Assembly (NCBI GenBank): GCA_037903355.1
Contig: JBAJFE010000031.1
Coordinates: 62,001-126,000, forward strand
Direction of reading: 5' to 3'
Origin: Trichuris trichiura
Taxonomy: Eukaryota > Nematoda > Enoplea > Trichinellida > Trichuridae
DNA: 64,000 nt
In this document: in pieces, positions 23,333-35,049 of the stretch
Numbering within the stretch: position 1 is the first letter of the stretch
Layout: each line of letters opens with the position of its first letter
Made by a program: the position numbers and the translations under genes
The notes under the pieces: generated by a model
Told to the model about the DNA's origin: nothing
The model's database searches: none
Seen by the model: the letters and a program-made list of their open reading frames with translations, nothing else

Positions 23333-23337
23333 ACATG

Positions 23338-23838
23338 CCAAATAGCCGTACTGTAACAAGTAAAATGCAGGATACTTCCAAGCTAGCATGTCGGCCATCT
23401 TCTACCATTGCTTCAGTCTAAGCTTTGACACAAAGCTTATACCCTAGCTTAAGCGTAAGGGCAAAACAGTATGACTGGTGGAGGCACAACGAACAAGATC
23501 TTTCGAACTTGGAAACATTCGTCAATAAGTCGTCTTGCCAAGGTTTCCGATTCAACAAACCAACTTGTCTACGTTGTTAACGAAACATTCCAAATTTCAT
23601 AAGCAGCAACGGCGCAAAAAGTCTAAATTTACATTTCCACTTGCCGTCGATCTCGAAGTTTGTGAATAAATCAAAAACAAGTTGGACGAAAGTGCAGTAG
23701 CCCAAAGTGGTTACGTTGCGCAGGTTTCTGTTAAAAAACTAGCGCAAGCAGATTCAAACTTTCACTTTTAGGTGCCAAGAAAAACAACAACATTTTTAAA
23801 CGACTTAAGCAGAAAAAAATTTCGGAATAGCATAGAGA
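23338..23838. other. Intergenic stretch downstream of RRP12
   Basis: AT-rich, no gene recognised; part is likely RRP12 3' UTR. Confidence 0.4.
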
Positions 23839-26800
23839 CTACCTGCGAATTTTTCGCCTTCCAACAACTCCCTTAAAGGCGCTGGCCTTCTTGCCGCGCC
23901 GTTTCAAAGTTCGAAAATCAAATGGGAAATAGGCGTACGGTTCCAACTTTTCTCCGCGTCGTCTTGTAGCCAATTTCGCAGTCACCTTGTCCTTCTTTGC
24001 TGATCTCTGAGGCGCCTTCGATTGCTCATCCTCTTTCTCAGTTTTCGTCTCGACGAAATCTTCTCCGCCGCTTTCGATCGAATAATTATCTTCGCCACTT
24101 GGTGCCGACGCCTTTTTACGCTTATCCCTTTTGTCAATAATTACAATGCGTCCGTCCTCAGCAATGCCTACGTCGCTGTCCTCGTCGTCCAAACCATTTT
24201 CGTCAATTCTCTTCGTACCCTCACTGTCGACGGCCAAATGCTTATGCAAATCGGGATCGAGCAAGTCGATTATATCATCTTCGTCCCTTTCTTCGAATCG
24301 AGTTGCCGTACTGCGCCGCGAAGCGGTCGTGCGCGGCTTACTTCGAGTGGAAGCAATGGTCACCGACCTGACCGAATCCGAATCGCTATCGTCGATGTCT
24401 TCAACTTCAGGCCGCCCAAGAATACCGCAAATAGTGTCAACCATAGTGACAGCAGTTTGAGTCTCTTCGTCCAAATCCAACTCGTCCTCCTTTGTGGGGC
24501 CAACTTTTTTTCTAGCTTCCTTCGCAAGAGCCTTACGAACGTAGGTTAAACGGACTCGCTGATCGTCAGGCACGAACTTGACGACAGTTTCAAAGGAAAA
24601 TAGTCGCACCAACTTTTTCAGTAACAGGCGAGTTCTAAAACGACTTCTGCGAGCGCAGCCGACGCTTTGCTTGAAAAGGGAGGGCACAACGTCTTCCAGA
24701 TATTGTACAGCCGTTATGTATGGCAGTGAAGAGAAGAAGGTCAGACAGAATTGTAAACATGCTTTGATGACGGAAAGATTATCAATGCTCATTAGGGAGC
24801 AGACCTTGGCGACCATCTCGCTGATAACAACGCCTGGAACATGTTCGCGATACCGATAGGTCAGCAAACGAAATCCAAGAAGAGAGCCGAGTACACGACT
24901 CGGCTCCGTAGCGTCAAGAAAAGAGCTTAGTATGCCGTAAGCTATTTCAACAGCCTTTTCCGTGCTATCTTCGACATTCTCCAAAAGTTCAGTCACCGCA
25001 AAGAGTACGCCGGCGCAACGCTTCTTCACCCTCATATTGTAATCCCCCACGCCGAAGGAGAAAGTCTGTACAAGAATTTCTTTAGCCATTTCAACCATTT
25101 GCACAGGAAATCTTTTTATAAGACCTTCCAGACAACCGAACCTGGCAGCTTTGCCAGCTAAGCACAAAGAATTCGGCTGCTCACGCAACAATCGAAGTAT
25201 TTGGTCCAACTGTTGAGTAGACAGAATGGCTTGGTCATTTTGCGTCAGCTCTTCCAATACTCGATAAATTTTCTTCATCATTCTGGCCTTCACCTTTTCC
25301 TTGAGAACAAACAGAGCCTCAAGTATAACGTTTGCTGCCTCTGCGTGCACGTTACGTGCAAAAATACCTAACACGTCGAATACTCGGTTCGCCTTTTTTG
25401 CATCCGTAGTTAAGAGCATAGCTAAGTTGTCCAAACCGGGCTGAACACTTTTAGCCAGCTCGTCTTCCGGTATTACGGGAATGATGTGCCTTAGGGTGGC
25501 CAGCAGAGATAGCCGAACGGTCTTTTGCCGTTCGCTGCCAATGTACAGCCTGCAGACTGTGCTAAATACATTGGTCAAAACGGCACTCGCTCCTACGCAC
25601 TCATGGGCGTATGTTGACAGTTTACGCAAAGCCAGCAGCACAACGTCGATAGCGTCCGGCTGTTCCATCAAAGCGCATTCAAGCACAATGGACATTAGAT
25701 CAACGTTTTCGTCCAAATCGATGGCATGGCAGCAAAAGCTCGGAAGCAGACTCCACAGTTGGACGTGAAGTCTACGGAAAACCGTTGAAGAGCTTTCGTC
25801 CGCCCTGTCGGCGTACTCTTTAAAACGGGCGGCTAACGGCATAATGGTTGACGTAAAAAAGCCAAACTTGACTTCCTGCAGATTTCTTTTCAAAATTTGG
25901 ATTAGCCACGTGCGAGAAAGATCAACCGGCAAACCGGGAGTCGCACTGTCCAGTTTAAGAGGCAACAACTGCAATGTCACATCGGGACCAACGTAGCGTA
26001 CCACAAAACCAATGACGCGTTCGGCAAATAATTTTAAACGCTTGTTGTCGCTGTTTTCCCGGAGGTCAGCTAAGAAATGGACACTGTTTTCGAGATCTCC
26101 TTTCGGCAAACTTCGGGCAAAGACTGAATAGAACGCTTCGAATAGGTTTCCCACAGCTCTTAGAGACGTGAAGTTCACCGGCTTCAAAGCGGAGTCGAGT
26201 TTTTGCAAAATTTTTCCTCCGTAACTTGATCCGTCCTCCGTAGTGAAGCAATGCTTTGTCAAACGACTCAAACATCCGCACAGTACGCGAACAGTACGCT
26301 CATTGTCCAAATGAAACATCGGCGTTACTTGGGCGATCCAGTTGAGCGCATATACTTTGCCTTTGCTTTGATCTTTACCGCACAAACAGAGATGCGCTTC
26401 GGTCATTGTGTTTAGCCAGGTGACCATTAAAACTTCCGACGACTCAACCGGTTTGCAATCGTACAAAGCCATTATTAGCTCGGCGTTCAATTGACTCGTC
26501 AAACTTTTCTCGTCTGGACGACTTCTGAACATATTCTTCAATACGACCATACAAAGAGTTGACGTTTCCAAATCTCCCTCCGATATGAACAACAGTAAGG
26601 CAGCGCAAAGTGTGCGCAGATTCAGGCGAGAAAATTTGTCCAATACGTGAAGCAACAATTGCAAAATGTTCAAGCGACGCTGTCGCGTGTTGCCGCTTTG
26701 CTGGCGCAAGTTGGAATTGCAAAATTCGAAGCACTTTTCGGCAACTGGATGAATGCCATTGCGACCTTGCACGCTGAGCACCAACAGCACCGCTTTTCGA

Positions 26801-27240
26801 GCGGCCCGTCTAACCGGACGACTTTCGTCGTCCACTAGTAACAAAATTGAATCGAACATTCGAACTGTGCTACTCGACTCCCAAACATGGTCGGGTTGAA
26901 CCTTGAGTAGCAAACCGAGACAAACGACCGCTTGCTTAACCACCGCCTTGCTTTGCGCATGGGCAAATTTCGAAAGCGTGACGTAGAGAAGTTCGGATAA
27001 TTGGGAGAAGCGATTTACCAAAATTGACGGCTGCACGCTCGGCAGAAGAACCTTAAGCAAGAATAGTATGCTTGCAACGGAGGCAGCGTCATTTTCGCAA
27101 CCGGTCAACATGGTGCACAGCGATGCGAAGTATTCCAACGCTTCGAGACGACCATTTGCTTCCGTTATGGCTTTCGATGCCGCCATCAAGGCTGCTATGG
27201 CTTTCTCGCCAAATTCAGTATCAATGCTAAACAAAGACAT
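23839..27240 (-). CDS. rrp12: RRP12-like ribosomal RNA processing protein, single exon
   Basis: RRP12 is a HEAT-repeat nucleolar/nuclear factor needed for maturation and export of pre-ribosomal subunits. One uninterrupted frame of 1133 aa shows helical HEAT-type repeats throughout and family stretches such as LLPLKLDSATPGLPVDLSRT, LGFFTS-like FGFFTSTIMPLAARFKEYA, LHVQLWSLLPSFCCHAIDLD and LLGFRLLTYRY. The C-terminal 150 residues are acidic then strongly basic (DEDSDVGIAEDGRIVIIDK, RRRGEKLEPYAYFPFD, ending GRRKIRR), as in RRP12 proteins. Compared with human RRP12 (about 1300 aa) about 100-150 N-terminal residues are missing; a small upstream exon could exist but none was convincing. The ATG at 27240 is the first in frame. 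The absence of introns over 3.4 kb contrasts sharply with dpy-19. Confidence 0.92.
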   Translation of the reverse strand: MSLFSIDTEFGEKAIAALMAASKAITEANGRLEALEYFASLCTMLTGCENDAASVASILFLLKVLLPSVQPSILVNRFSQLSELLYVTLSKFAHAQSKAVVKQAVVCLGLLLKVQPDHVWESSSTVRMFDSILLLVDDESRPVRRAARKAVLLVLSVQGRNGIHPVAEKCFEFCNSNLRQQSGNTRQRRLNILQLLLHVLDKFSRLNLRTLCAALLLFISEGDLETSTLCMVVLKNMFRSRPDEKSLTSQLNAELIMALYDCKPVESSEVLMVTWLNTMTEAHLCLCGKDQSKGKVYALNWIAQVTPMFHLDNERTVRVLCGCLSRLTKHCFTTEDGSSYGGKILQKLDSALKPVNFTSLRAVGNLFEAFYSVFARSLPKGDLENSVHFLADLRENSDNKRLKLFAERVIGFVVRYVGPDVTLQLLPLKLDSATPGLPVDLSRTWLIQILKRNLQEVKFGFFTSTIMPLAARFKEYADRADESSSTVFRRLHVQLWSLLPSFCCHAIDLDENVDLMSIVLECALMEQPDAIDVVLLALRKLSTYAHECVGASAVLTNVFSTVCRLYIGSERQKTVRLSLLATLRHIIPVIPEDELAKSVQPGLDNLAMLLTTDAKKANRVFDVLGIFARNVHAEAANVILEALFVLKEKVKARMMKKIYRVLEELTQNDQAILSTQQLDQILRLLREQPNSLCLAGKAARFGCLEGLIKRFPVQMVEMAKEILVQTFSFGVGDYNMRVKKRCAGVLFAVTELLENVEDSTEKAVEIAYGILSSFLDATEPSRVLGSLLGFRLLTYRYREHVPGVVISEMVAKVCSLMSIDNLSVIKACLQFCLTFFSSLPYITAVQYLEDVVPSLFKQSVGCARRSRFRTRLLLKKLVRLFSFETVVKFVPDDQRVRLTYVRKALAKEARKKVGPTKEDELDLDEETQTAVTMVDTICGILGRPEVEDIDDSDSDSVRSVTIASTRSKPRTTASRRSTATRFEERDEDDIIDLLDPDLHKHLAVDSEGTKRIDENGLDDEDSDVGIAEDGRIVIIDKRDKRKKASAPSGEDNYSIESGGEDFVETKTEKEDEQSKAPQRSAKKDKVTAKLATRRRGEKLEPYAYFPFDFRTLKRRGKKASAFKGVVGRRKIRR

Positions 27241-27450
27241 GCTAGCTCAGACGTGGATCGCATATTGATATGCATATATAATTGAGGGTAATGCAAACAA
27301 TGATTGGCGTTTTCGAAAAGGTGTTCTCCAAAATTCTGTCGCTTGCGATAACATGTCATCGATGATAAAATAAAATTTTTTGAGCCTCGCGTACAACCTA
27401 CTGTAGCCTGTCAAATGCAAATTCCTCTCCAAAAAGTGCTAGCCAACTTA

Positions 27451-27517
27451 TTCTGCCTTTGGCTAAGCTTAGAAATAAACCTAAGGCATGTACTTCGCCT
27501 TAGGCTTAAAGGCAGAA
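27451..27517. repeat. Hairpin repeat family, copy 1
   Basis: Left arm ttctgcctttggctaagctt pairs with right arm cttaggcttaaaggcagaa in inverted orientation. The same arm sequences, ending in the TTCTGCC...GGCAGAA pair, recur at 31037-31107 and 37395-37488. Non-coding. Confidence 0.7.
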
Positions 27518-28409
27518 CCGAATGTTCAGCACTTGTCCGGAAAGGAACCTGCATTTAGCCGATTACTGTAGGTTATTTGCGGGCTATGAAAAACGGGATT
27601 TATTTTTAATACGTGGCGGTTTCAAGATTGTTCGTATCCTACTTTAACGACGGACAATGCGCTAACGCATCTATAAACAAGCACCATAAACCATTTCGGA
27701 TACGTTTTTTGTAAGTGAAAAGAAATGTCAACACAGAATGGTTGTATTATAAGAGCAGATAAGACTAAGAAAAACACCTGCTCTTAGCCGACACTTAAAA
27801 CTTTGCTTTGGAATGCATTGTAGAAGCATTAAAGTGAAGATAGCCCTTCTACATGCGCCCTAAGAAGCTTTCAGTCATCGACTCGCTTTCAATCTCCATT
27901 ATTCCAGTTTTTATACTTCTACAGTTCTCCGCTGGATATAACACGAGAACAAATGCAAAGAGACCAAGTTTAAGACAATTTTACTTTACCTATTGTTACA
28001 GGTCGTCGAAATTTAAATAACAAAACATACTGTTAACATTATGGATGAAAATTTTAAAATTTAATTGTACTTCAATAAAAAACAAAGTCTCGACTCAGAT
28101 TACATTGGCATGAGACATAAGCACTAAGGAGCAACCAGAAAAAGCGGTAGCCTTACAGCAACGATTCATTGATATTAAAAAGGATAATCAAGCAACATGG
28201 GCTAGTTGTATGGCTACGATAACGCATAAATGATCAAACTATTGATATAGTCGAAAGCAATATCCGTTTTAAGAATTTTTTTCAGAACGCCCCTCATATA
28301 TCCTCCTATTTTTCTTACTAGATAGCTATCCTGGAAAACAATGGCTAAGGATTGCGCTAGCGCGTCAGAGAACGAAGCAGTATTTAGAAACATCGTTCAG
28401 CAGTTGATC

Positions 28410-28796
28410 TTATTCGATTTTTAAAGCCTTCTGCGCGTTAAAACTTGGTGAAAACTTGAGACATCCGGTTTTACGTTTAGCACCGCTAGGCCACTTACCG
28501 GCACACGTTAAATATCTTTTCCTTCGCTCTTCTGCTGCAATTAAGAGCATCGACAAATTCCTGCAGCAAAAGCATTTCGCTATCCATGGACATGGCTTTG
28601 CAGGCGGGATTATCAGCATTCGTTGATAGCTGAAAGATTTCAAAGTCCGTAACATGGACAAAAAATTCAAACTTTTTACCGCTGAGTTGGTAAAATACCG
28701 CGGTTTTGCCAACAGCTGATGCCTCTTTTTCCTTGCATTATTTCCAGTTTTTTTCGCTTGCCTTCCGGACGAATTACGAGGCAAAGACTTCCTCAT
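28410..28796 (-). CDS. Possible small unidentified gene
   Basis: The frame starts at an ATG (28796) with a basic peptide (MRKSLPRNSSGRQAKK, ARKKRHQLLAKPR), reminiscent of small nucleolar or ribosome-biogenesis proteins. A plausible 65-bp intron (donor GTATTTTACC, acceptor ATCTTTCAG at about 28632) could lead into either of two open frames; the acidic one contains DNPACKAMSMDSEMLLLQEF and VDALNCSRRAKEKIFNVC, after which a good donor GTAAGTGG follows. I could not join the basic start and the acidic frame in phase. No family recognised. It may be coding, but the model is unresolved. Confidence 0.25.
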   Translation of the reverse strand: MRKSLPRNSSGRQAKKTGNNARKKRHQLLAKPRYFTNSAVKSLNFLSMLRTLKSFSYQRMLIIPPAKPCPWIAKCFCCRNLSMLLIAAEERRKRYLTCAGKWPSGAKRKTGCLKFSPSFNAQKALKIE

Positions 28797-31036
28797 AGCT
28801 AGGAAAACCTATCTTTCACATACAGTAAATATAATGATTTGCAAGTTAACACGGATGCCTAACAATGAATGGATTAGCTTCGCTCCTTTGGAGCAGAGCT
28901 AAACGAAGAATTTTTCGTGAACAGTATTGAACCATATTTTAAGAATAGCACTGTGCTAATTTTTTTTAGGAAATACACACATGCTTCTGTGAAATGCTCC
29001 ATTCTACTCCTTGAATTTAACAACAGTAACAAAACTGCTAAAAAAATCAGCTGCGATTTTGGTACTGTATGCTTTTTAAGACATGCTTGTCATACACACG
29101 ATGTATCAAGAAACAAATTATGTTAATATGACGTATTCACGCTTTCGTGGTATCCTATTAGTTTGTTGCTCACATACTTAAACTCGAATAGAATTTTAAT
29201 ACTACGAAGAAGGCGGGGTGTGTTAAAATTTTAAGAATAATCATCTCACAACGGGTCGGCAGAGTTTTCGAAAGAAAAACGAGGTTTACTCCCACTGTAC
29301 GTAAAGGAATTTAAAAGATCATAAACGATTGAAGCTTTTACAATTCAACTGATCCCGTTGTCAGCAACAGGGACTGATTTTCTTAATACAATTCGAGAAT
29401 GAAAGCTGGGTGGCAACAGTAAGTACTGATTTGCAGGTTACGTTTAGATGGGGCACGCGTACAGCGACCTGCAGAAATTTTCTTGGCATCTACATTGCTC
29501 ATGCTGAATTTTTTAATTTTTACCAACAGGCGAAATGGTCAAAGTAAAGGTTTTCCATTATTTTGAAGGCGCCTGGAGAGAATCATCGTGTAGAAGAGTT
29601 TAGACGAAAAGGTAACTTTTACGCGCACGAAAACTTTTCAGAATATCACTGAACTGGTAAGTTCAGCACAGCGTTTTTTAGTTCTTCATAATGCTTGACT
29701 TTAACTGTTCGTTTACTTTGTTTCCTCCTGCGTTTGCACGATTCTCGTTCACTGTAGTACTAATCGCTAGTCTACTTTTTATTTAACAAAGGTTACGAAG
29801 TTGTTGCAAAACAGAAAGCTTTTTATATGCCTACGTAAGCTGTGCAATTATAATTTGCATAAATAGTATTTGTAAAAAGATTTTTAAACTTTTTTACAGC
29901 GTAATATCACTTACCTGGGTTACGTATGTTAATTATAATATGGAAACAGTGCCCACCGTTGAAGCTGAGTTGGCTTTACTTCGCTTAAACATAGGCGAAT
30001 AAGAATCGCCAAAAGACTGTGCATAAAAGTAGTAATACAGTATTAAGCGAATGCACGTACATTGCTACTATTTTGCATTGCTGAATTACATGAGCTGAAG
30101 TTGCTACAGTTTTTTACATTTTTACTGTATTGCCTATACATAAAATAGGTAATCTGTGTCAGTTGCCAACACTTAACTTATAGCGTACGGTTATTTGTTC
30201 AACTGACTTGCTTTTGTCTATAATCTGAATTTTGTTGCATAGGTTTAAAATTAGTTGCTTTACCTTCAAAAGTGGTCCACCATTGTGAACTCACCGTTTC
30301 CTACCAATGCGTAATAGCTGCTTTGCGCTAGTTCCATAAAACTGCTTAGGCAAACATCGTTCTAACATTTAGTTTTAGGTAAATTAGAGAAATATTTTTT
30401 GAGACAGCTACAATAGTTTTAATACTTTGTTGCAACAGAAGATACCGAAAACTTTACTCACTTAATATGCAAGATAATGAACGTGACGTCAGCAAGTTGC
30501 AATAAGGTATCGGTAGTAGTCTATCAGTTCAACTGTTGAAAGAACCAGCTTAGTTCTGATTTATGCGCAATTAATGGCTAGCTAAAATTGGCAGTCAACA
30601 TTTTCAACTTGTGCAATAACTACATTTTTTTCGTTTGGACGATTATATTATACTCGTGGATGTCGCTAAAGAACTAATCGCTGATCACTTGAAGTTTACG
30701 CAAAGCCTCTTCAAATTAGCGCGACTATTTTAACGATTTTGTCATATACAACAATCTCATGTATTCAGTTGTCTTAAAAGACAAAACGCTAAGCTGATAT
30801 CATCTCACCAACAAGAACCGTGACGTGGAATGAATAAACCTTACTTTTCTTGAAGTTGACTTTCTGAAGAGGGTTACTTTTCTTTTCTAAGTTTTGCATG
30901 GAAGAATTTGTAAAAGTTAACCATTTCAACATTTCTTTAACGAAACAATGCCTACGCTGTAACAACTATTGGCTCTTGTCACCTGACCGCCTGCAGTTTG
31001 AAGAATGCAGGTTCTGCCAAGCGTGAGGCTATGCAG

Positions 31037-31107
31037 TTCTGCTTTTGCTTAAGCCTAAGCCGTAATATAAACATAATATTTAGGCTTAGGCTTAGGTAAA
31101 GGCAGAA
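31037..31107. repeat. Hairpin repeat family, copy 2
   Basis: Arms ttctgcttttgcttaagcct and ggcttaggtaaaggcagaa form an imperfect hairpin around an AT-rich centre. It shares arms with the copies at 27451-27517 and 37395-37488. Downstream, atttacagcatgaccgtggg resembles the sequence following copy 3. Confidence 0.7.
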
Positions 31108-31950
31108 AAGGATGGCCGGCCTATTTACAGCATGACCGTGGGAGGCCTAAGAGACAATATCCCAACTTTTTTCAACGTACTAGGGCGTGCTTTGGTTAAA
31201 TAATGGTTCTGCATACTTATTAAACTCGGGTGAGTCAACGACTCTCTTTTCGCCTACCTAAAAAGTTGATAACAGTACAACACATCACGTTGCGAATGGC
31301 ATAAATACTTCTTCAGAAGTGCCTCGCTGTTATGCCTGAAGCTAACAGAAGCCTGTGCTTATCGCTGAGCACGGCCGTCTTAAATGCCCGCAGCTTTGCG
31401 TAAACTTCAATTGATTACAGTGACGTCAGTGGGTAATCAAAAACGTCAGCCTCACGAGCTATCTATCTATTTTTTGAGATAAAGACAATGGAAATTAGTA
31501 AGCAACAGTATGAGCTAGTCATTAGTAGTTTCATGCTCGAACTTAGAAACTGGTTCTTTTAACGACTAACGCCAATCCATTATTCTTCAATAAACTGCGT
31601 CTATTCATACGACTGGTTTAACTTGTCTCTTTTTTAGTTTATAATAAATAGTAAGCTAAGCCTTACGGTAGTGCCTCTGAAAGCTGCCGTTATTCCTTCA
31701 TACGAATACGGCTCACAGCGAGAACAAAACATAACGTGCATGCTTTTTGCATCCTACGTTACGCTTCTGTTTTTTCCTGCAAAGTTTTCGATTAACCAGT
31801 TTGACTGTAGATGCCTGACCAGCTCTCTGTTTGGACGTCGTATCAAGTTGATAACATTGGAATAGCAGGGTCGCATGCAACTGTGTTATCTAGAACAGAC
31901 AGTGTGCTAAATATTGTCCGACCACCTTTCAGCTCGCTTGTACGTTTAAA

Positions 31951-33953
31951 ATGCGTATCTGCGTTATTGGAGCTGGAGCAGCTGGTATTTGCGCTTGCAG
32001 ACATCTTAAGTTAATTAAATCTTGGACTGTGGTCATTTATGAATGTTTGGACAAAGTTGGAGGAACGTGGAATTACACGGAAAGAGTGCAGGGAGATAGC
32101 GAAGTCAACTTGCCTGTCATGTACAAAAACCTCGTGTAACCGACAAAAGTTGCATTCTTCAGTCCGTAAAGTTGCAATGTTACAGCACCAATCTTCCCAA
32201 AGAAATTATGGCCTTTCCCGACTTTCCTTTTGACGAAAAAATTTCAAAGTCGTTCGTCGGTCACGAGGTGGTCGCGCAGTATCTGCAAGATTATGCCGAT
32301 TACCACAATTTGCTCCCCTATATCAAGGTAATGATTTTGTACCAAATTCCTCATTGTAGCCATTTGTAATTCGACAGTTCATGCATTTGGTAGTCAGGTT
32401 GAGACACGATGCTACAGCCGCTGCTGCTGGCCATGAACCTTGGGCAGTGACGGTCAAAAATTTAAAAACAGGCCAAATCGAAACGGAGCTATTCCATTCC
32501 GTCTTCGTCTGCAATGGGTAACCGTAAACGATTGAAACTCGTCTGACTTTACAAAGGCATTTGTAGACATCTCTCCGTGCCAAAGATACCCTCCATACCC
32601 GGACGTGATATATTCGACGGCCTTATCATGCATACCCGCGACTACCGTGAACCAGCAATGTTCAAAGGAATGAGAGTTGCTTGTCTCGGAGCTGGTCCAA
32701 GCGGCATTGACATTTCGCTTGAGCTCAGCGAGGTTGCATCGAAAGTTAGTTTCCCAAAAAATTTTTTTTTGGACTTTCAGGAAATTAGTTGCTTCGAAAA
32801 AGCCAAGATCCCTTTGCTCAATTTTCGTAGCTCTCAACTAGTCGCTAACTTTACAAATACTTTTTTCCTATTTATCATTGTAACGCATTTCCATTTAAAA
32901 AGTCTTTTGTTTACTCTAAAACAAGACATTGCGCGTTTACTACCTTAATTCAAATTCTACCATATTCATGCTCAGGTTGACATCCCGTCTAATGCTATTG
33001 ATATTACAATCGCACACGGTAAATTTACACCGTAGCTAACGCAATAGAAAACAATGACTCGGTTATTCTTGTGCTCGTTTTCAGTTTCTACCTTTTAGCT
33101 GTTTAAACGATTTAGCCACTAGAGTATAGCACAATACCAGATTAACTTTGATTCAATTTTATAACGATAAAATCGTCCTCAGTAGTTTATCCCAAATTTA
33201 ATTGCTTAAGAGAACAGTAATCCGTTTAAAAGGATTGTATAATGAACATTTATTTTGTAGGTATACCTTTGTCACAACGACGACCGCCTTGCCGTATCGT
33301 TGGCGAAGAACATAGAAGAAACGGTCGGCATTGAACGCTTGGAAAGGAAAGCTGCTGTACTGTACGATGGTCGTAAGGTCAACATTGACGCCATTGTTTT
33401 GTGTACTGGCTACCTTTTCAACTTCCCATTCATAAAGGAAGATTTGGGAATGAAGGCCGACGACGATTGTATTTCTCCTTTATATCTTCACATGATATCT
33501 ATTCATTTTCCGACGTTGTTTTTCATTGGACTTTGTCGCACCGTTCTCCCATTCCCCTTCTTCGACGTTCAAGTGCGATTTGCCATCGAGCTGCTCAAAG
33601 GGAACGTCTCTTTGCCGTCGGTGGAATGCATGCTCAATGACGAGAAGGAGCAAAAGGCCCTACGATTATCCATGAAACAGGGCCAACGTCAAGGTCCAAT
33701 GTACATGGGACCCCTTCAGTGGCCCTATCTCGATCGATTAATTACTACGGCTCACCTTGAACCTATTCCTCCTTACTTGGAACACATATACAGGCGCATT
33801 TCCGAAATGAGGCCTCAAAATTTGGCTAACTATAAGACATTTACTGTACGTCTGCTGAATGACAGTGACTTTGAACTGGGACAGCCTGAACGAAATGAAT
33901 CGATTGTTTTCAAGCTGTCCCAACCGGGTGCTCCAATGGGTACAACAAATTAA
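31951..33953 (+). CDS. Flavin-containing monooxygenase
   Basis: This is an FAD- and NADPH-dependent oxygenase of the FMO family, acting on soft nucleophiles (N or S). Five exons give 449 aa: 31951-32133, 32172-32327, 32378-32517, 32567-32744, 33261-33953. Visible motifs are the FAD-binding GxGxxG as GAGAAG at residue 8, DKVGGTWNYT, TNLPKEIMAFPDFPF, the FMO signature FxGxxxHxxxY as FDGLIMHTRDY, the NADPH-binding GxGxxG as GAGPSG, and the linker LCTGYLFNFPF. Length (about 450) matches compact invertebrate FMOs rather than the vertebrate type of about 530 with a membrane tail; no C-terminal membrane anchor is seen. Introns 1-3 are 38, 50 and 49 bp; intron 4 is 516 bp. For intron 1 an alternative acceptor 9 bp upstream would keep frame. 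It converges on RFC5. Confidence 0.9.
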
Positions 33954-35049
33954 GCGACGAGCTTTGCACATGTCTTTGCTTTTCGTTCAATTTTGAATAT
34001 CCCATGCAAAGAGATTACCACCTACGATCGCAGGAGCAGTTTTAGCCTAATGTTTACCTTCCAAAGGAAAGAAGTAGTAATCAATGTAAGATCTACGAAA
34101 ATTTACTTTGCTTTTCGTTTCAGTCAGGAGGCTGCGTCAGTTGGTCTCAGTGGCGTGCAGTTAGACGAAAATAAACTACTTCTTACTTTCTTAGATGTAC
34201 TTGTTTTTAAACATTCAAGCGGGCACTTACAAATCCCAGTTTATAGAAAGCCGACCTACTCAAACGGATATTTGCGTTTCTCATCGCGTCAGGCTGACTA
34301 CATGCCAAAAACTTCTTCACTTAAATACCCCACTCGACTTGTACAAGAACAAGCCGCCCGTGTTTTGCGTGCTGATGATCTGGGAGGACAAACCCAAAAA
34401 TTTTTCCTACATGGCATGCTGCCGTAACAAAAAGAGAATGGTCAAAAAAGTCACTGTACAACGACGGAGCGCGTAACCGCGCAATCGGTGTTGTTTATCA
34501 CACTGTAAGTTTACGAGTACAACAAACCTGATTATTTCTAGGATTACTGTAATTTTTAATGGCAAACTTCATTAGAGACCAGTTTTTACTATTAATGCTA
34601 TTTTTTTTCTCCCTTTACTTTTATTTTTTCCAATAAATGAATGAGCAATGAAAACGTTTGTGTTTTCCAACACCAGCGCGAAGATTTACGCGCCCGTTAC
34701 GAAAAGCAGTATTCTCTTAACCAAATTTACTCAACGAGCGCTTAAGGATTCTAAACTTTATCGACCTTCCGTTAGAAAAATTTGGAAGCCGAAACAGTGT
34801 TGATGGAATGAACGATAATGTTTAAGATTGATGCTGTCTTGTCGGAGCGCTATCTACTCACAGCTGCCAATGCAGCGTCTCTATCAGCGTAGTTTAAAAA
34901 TAAAACGGCGATCGGATCGGCAACTATAATTAATTTCGGAAGGTGATAGTATCTGTGGGGCACACATACCTGTCGACGTTTGCATGCAACGCGCAGAGCA
35001 TAAACCAACCATACGTTCTCATTTACTTAGCCAATTCTAATAAGAGACG
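33954..35049. other. Intergenic stretch with a retroelement relic
   Basis: Between the convergent FMO and RFC5 genes. It contains the Penelope-like fragment listed separately; the remainder (34500-35049) shows no gene. Confidence 0.5.
34110..34480 (+). mobile_element. Penelope-like reverse transcriptase fragment
   Basis: The + frame from about 34120 encodes LLLTFLDVLVFKHSSGHL followed by IPVYRKPTYSNGYLRF, matching the LPFLDV...SVYRKPTHTDRYL block at the C-terminal end of Penelope-like reverse transcriptases. The frame ends with a stop at 34425 and a neighbouring frame continues, so the copy is decayed. No catalytic YxDD block or GIY-YIG endonuclease is left. About 34455-34500 (tgtacaacgacgg...) resembles DNA after hairpin copy 3 at about 37492-37530, hinting that both belong to one element family. 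Assignment rests on this one conserved block. Confidence 0.6.

Larger units (their letters stand above)
27241..31950. other. Gene-poor stretch with hairpin repeats
   Basis: About 4.7 kb with no convincing gene apart from a weak candidate at 28410-28796. Two copies of a hairpin repeat family lie at 27451-27517 and 31037-31107. TTTGCATAAA appears again at about 29855. Composition is AT-rich and frames are short. Confidence 0.4.

Noticed and set aside
24022..24549. 175-residue frame antisense to RRP12
   Set aside because: Shadow of RRP12 codon bias; no homology and no regulatory context.
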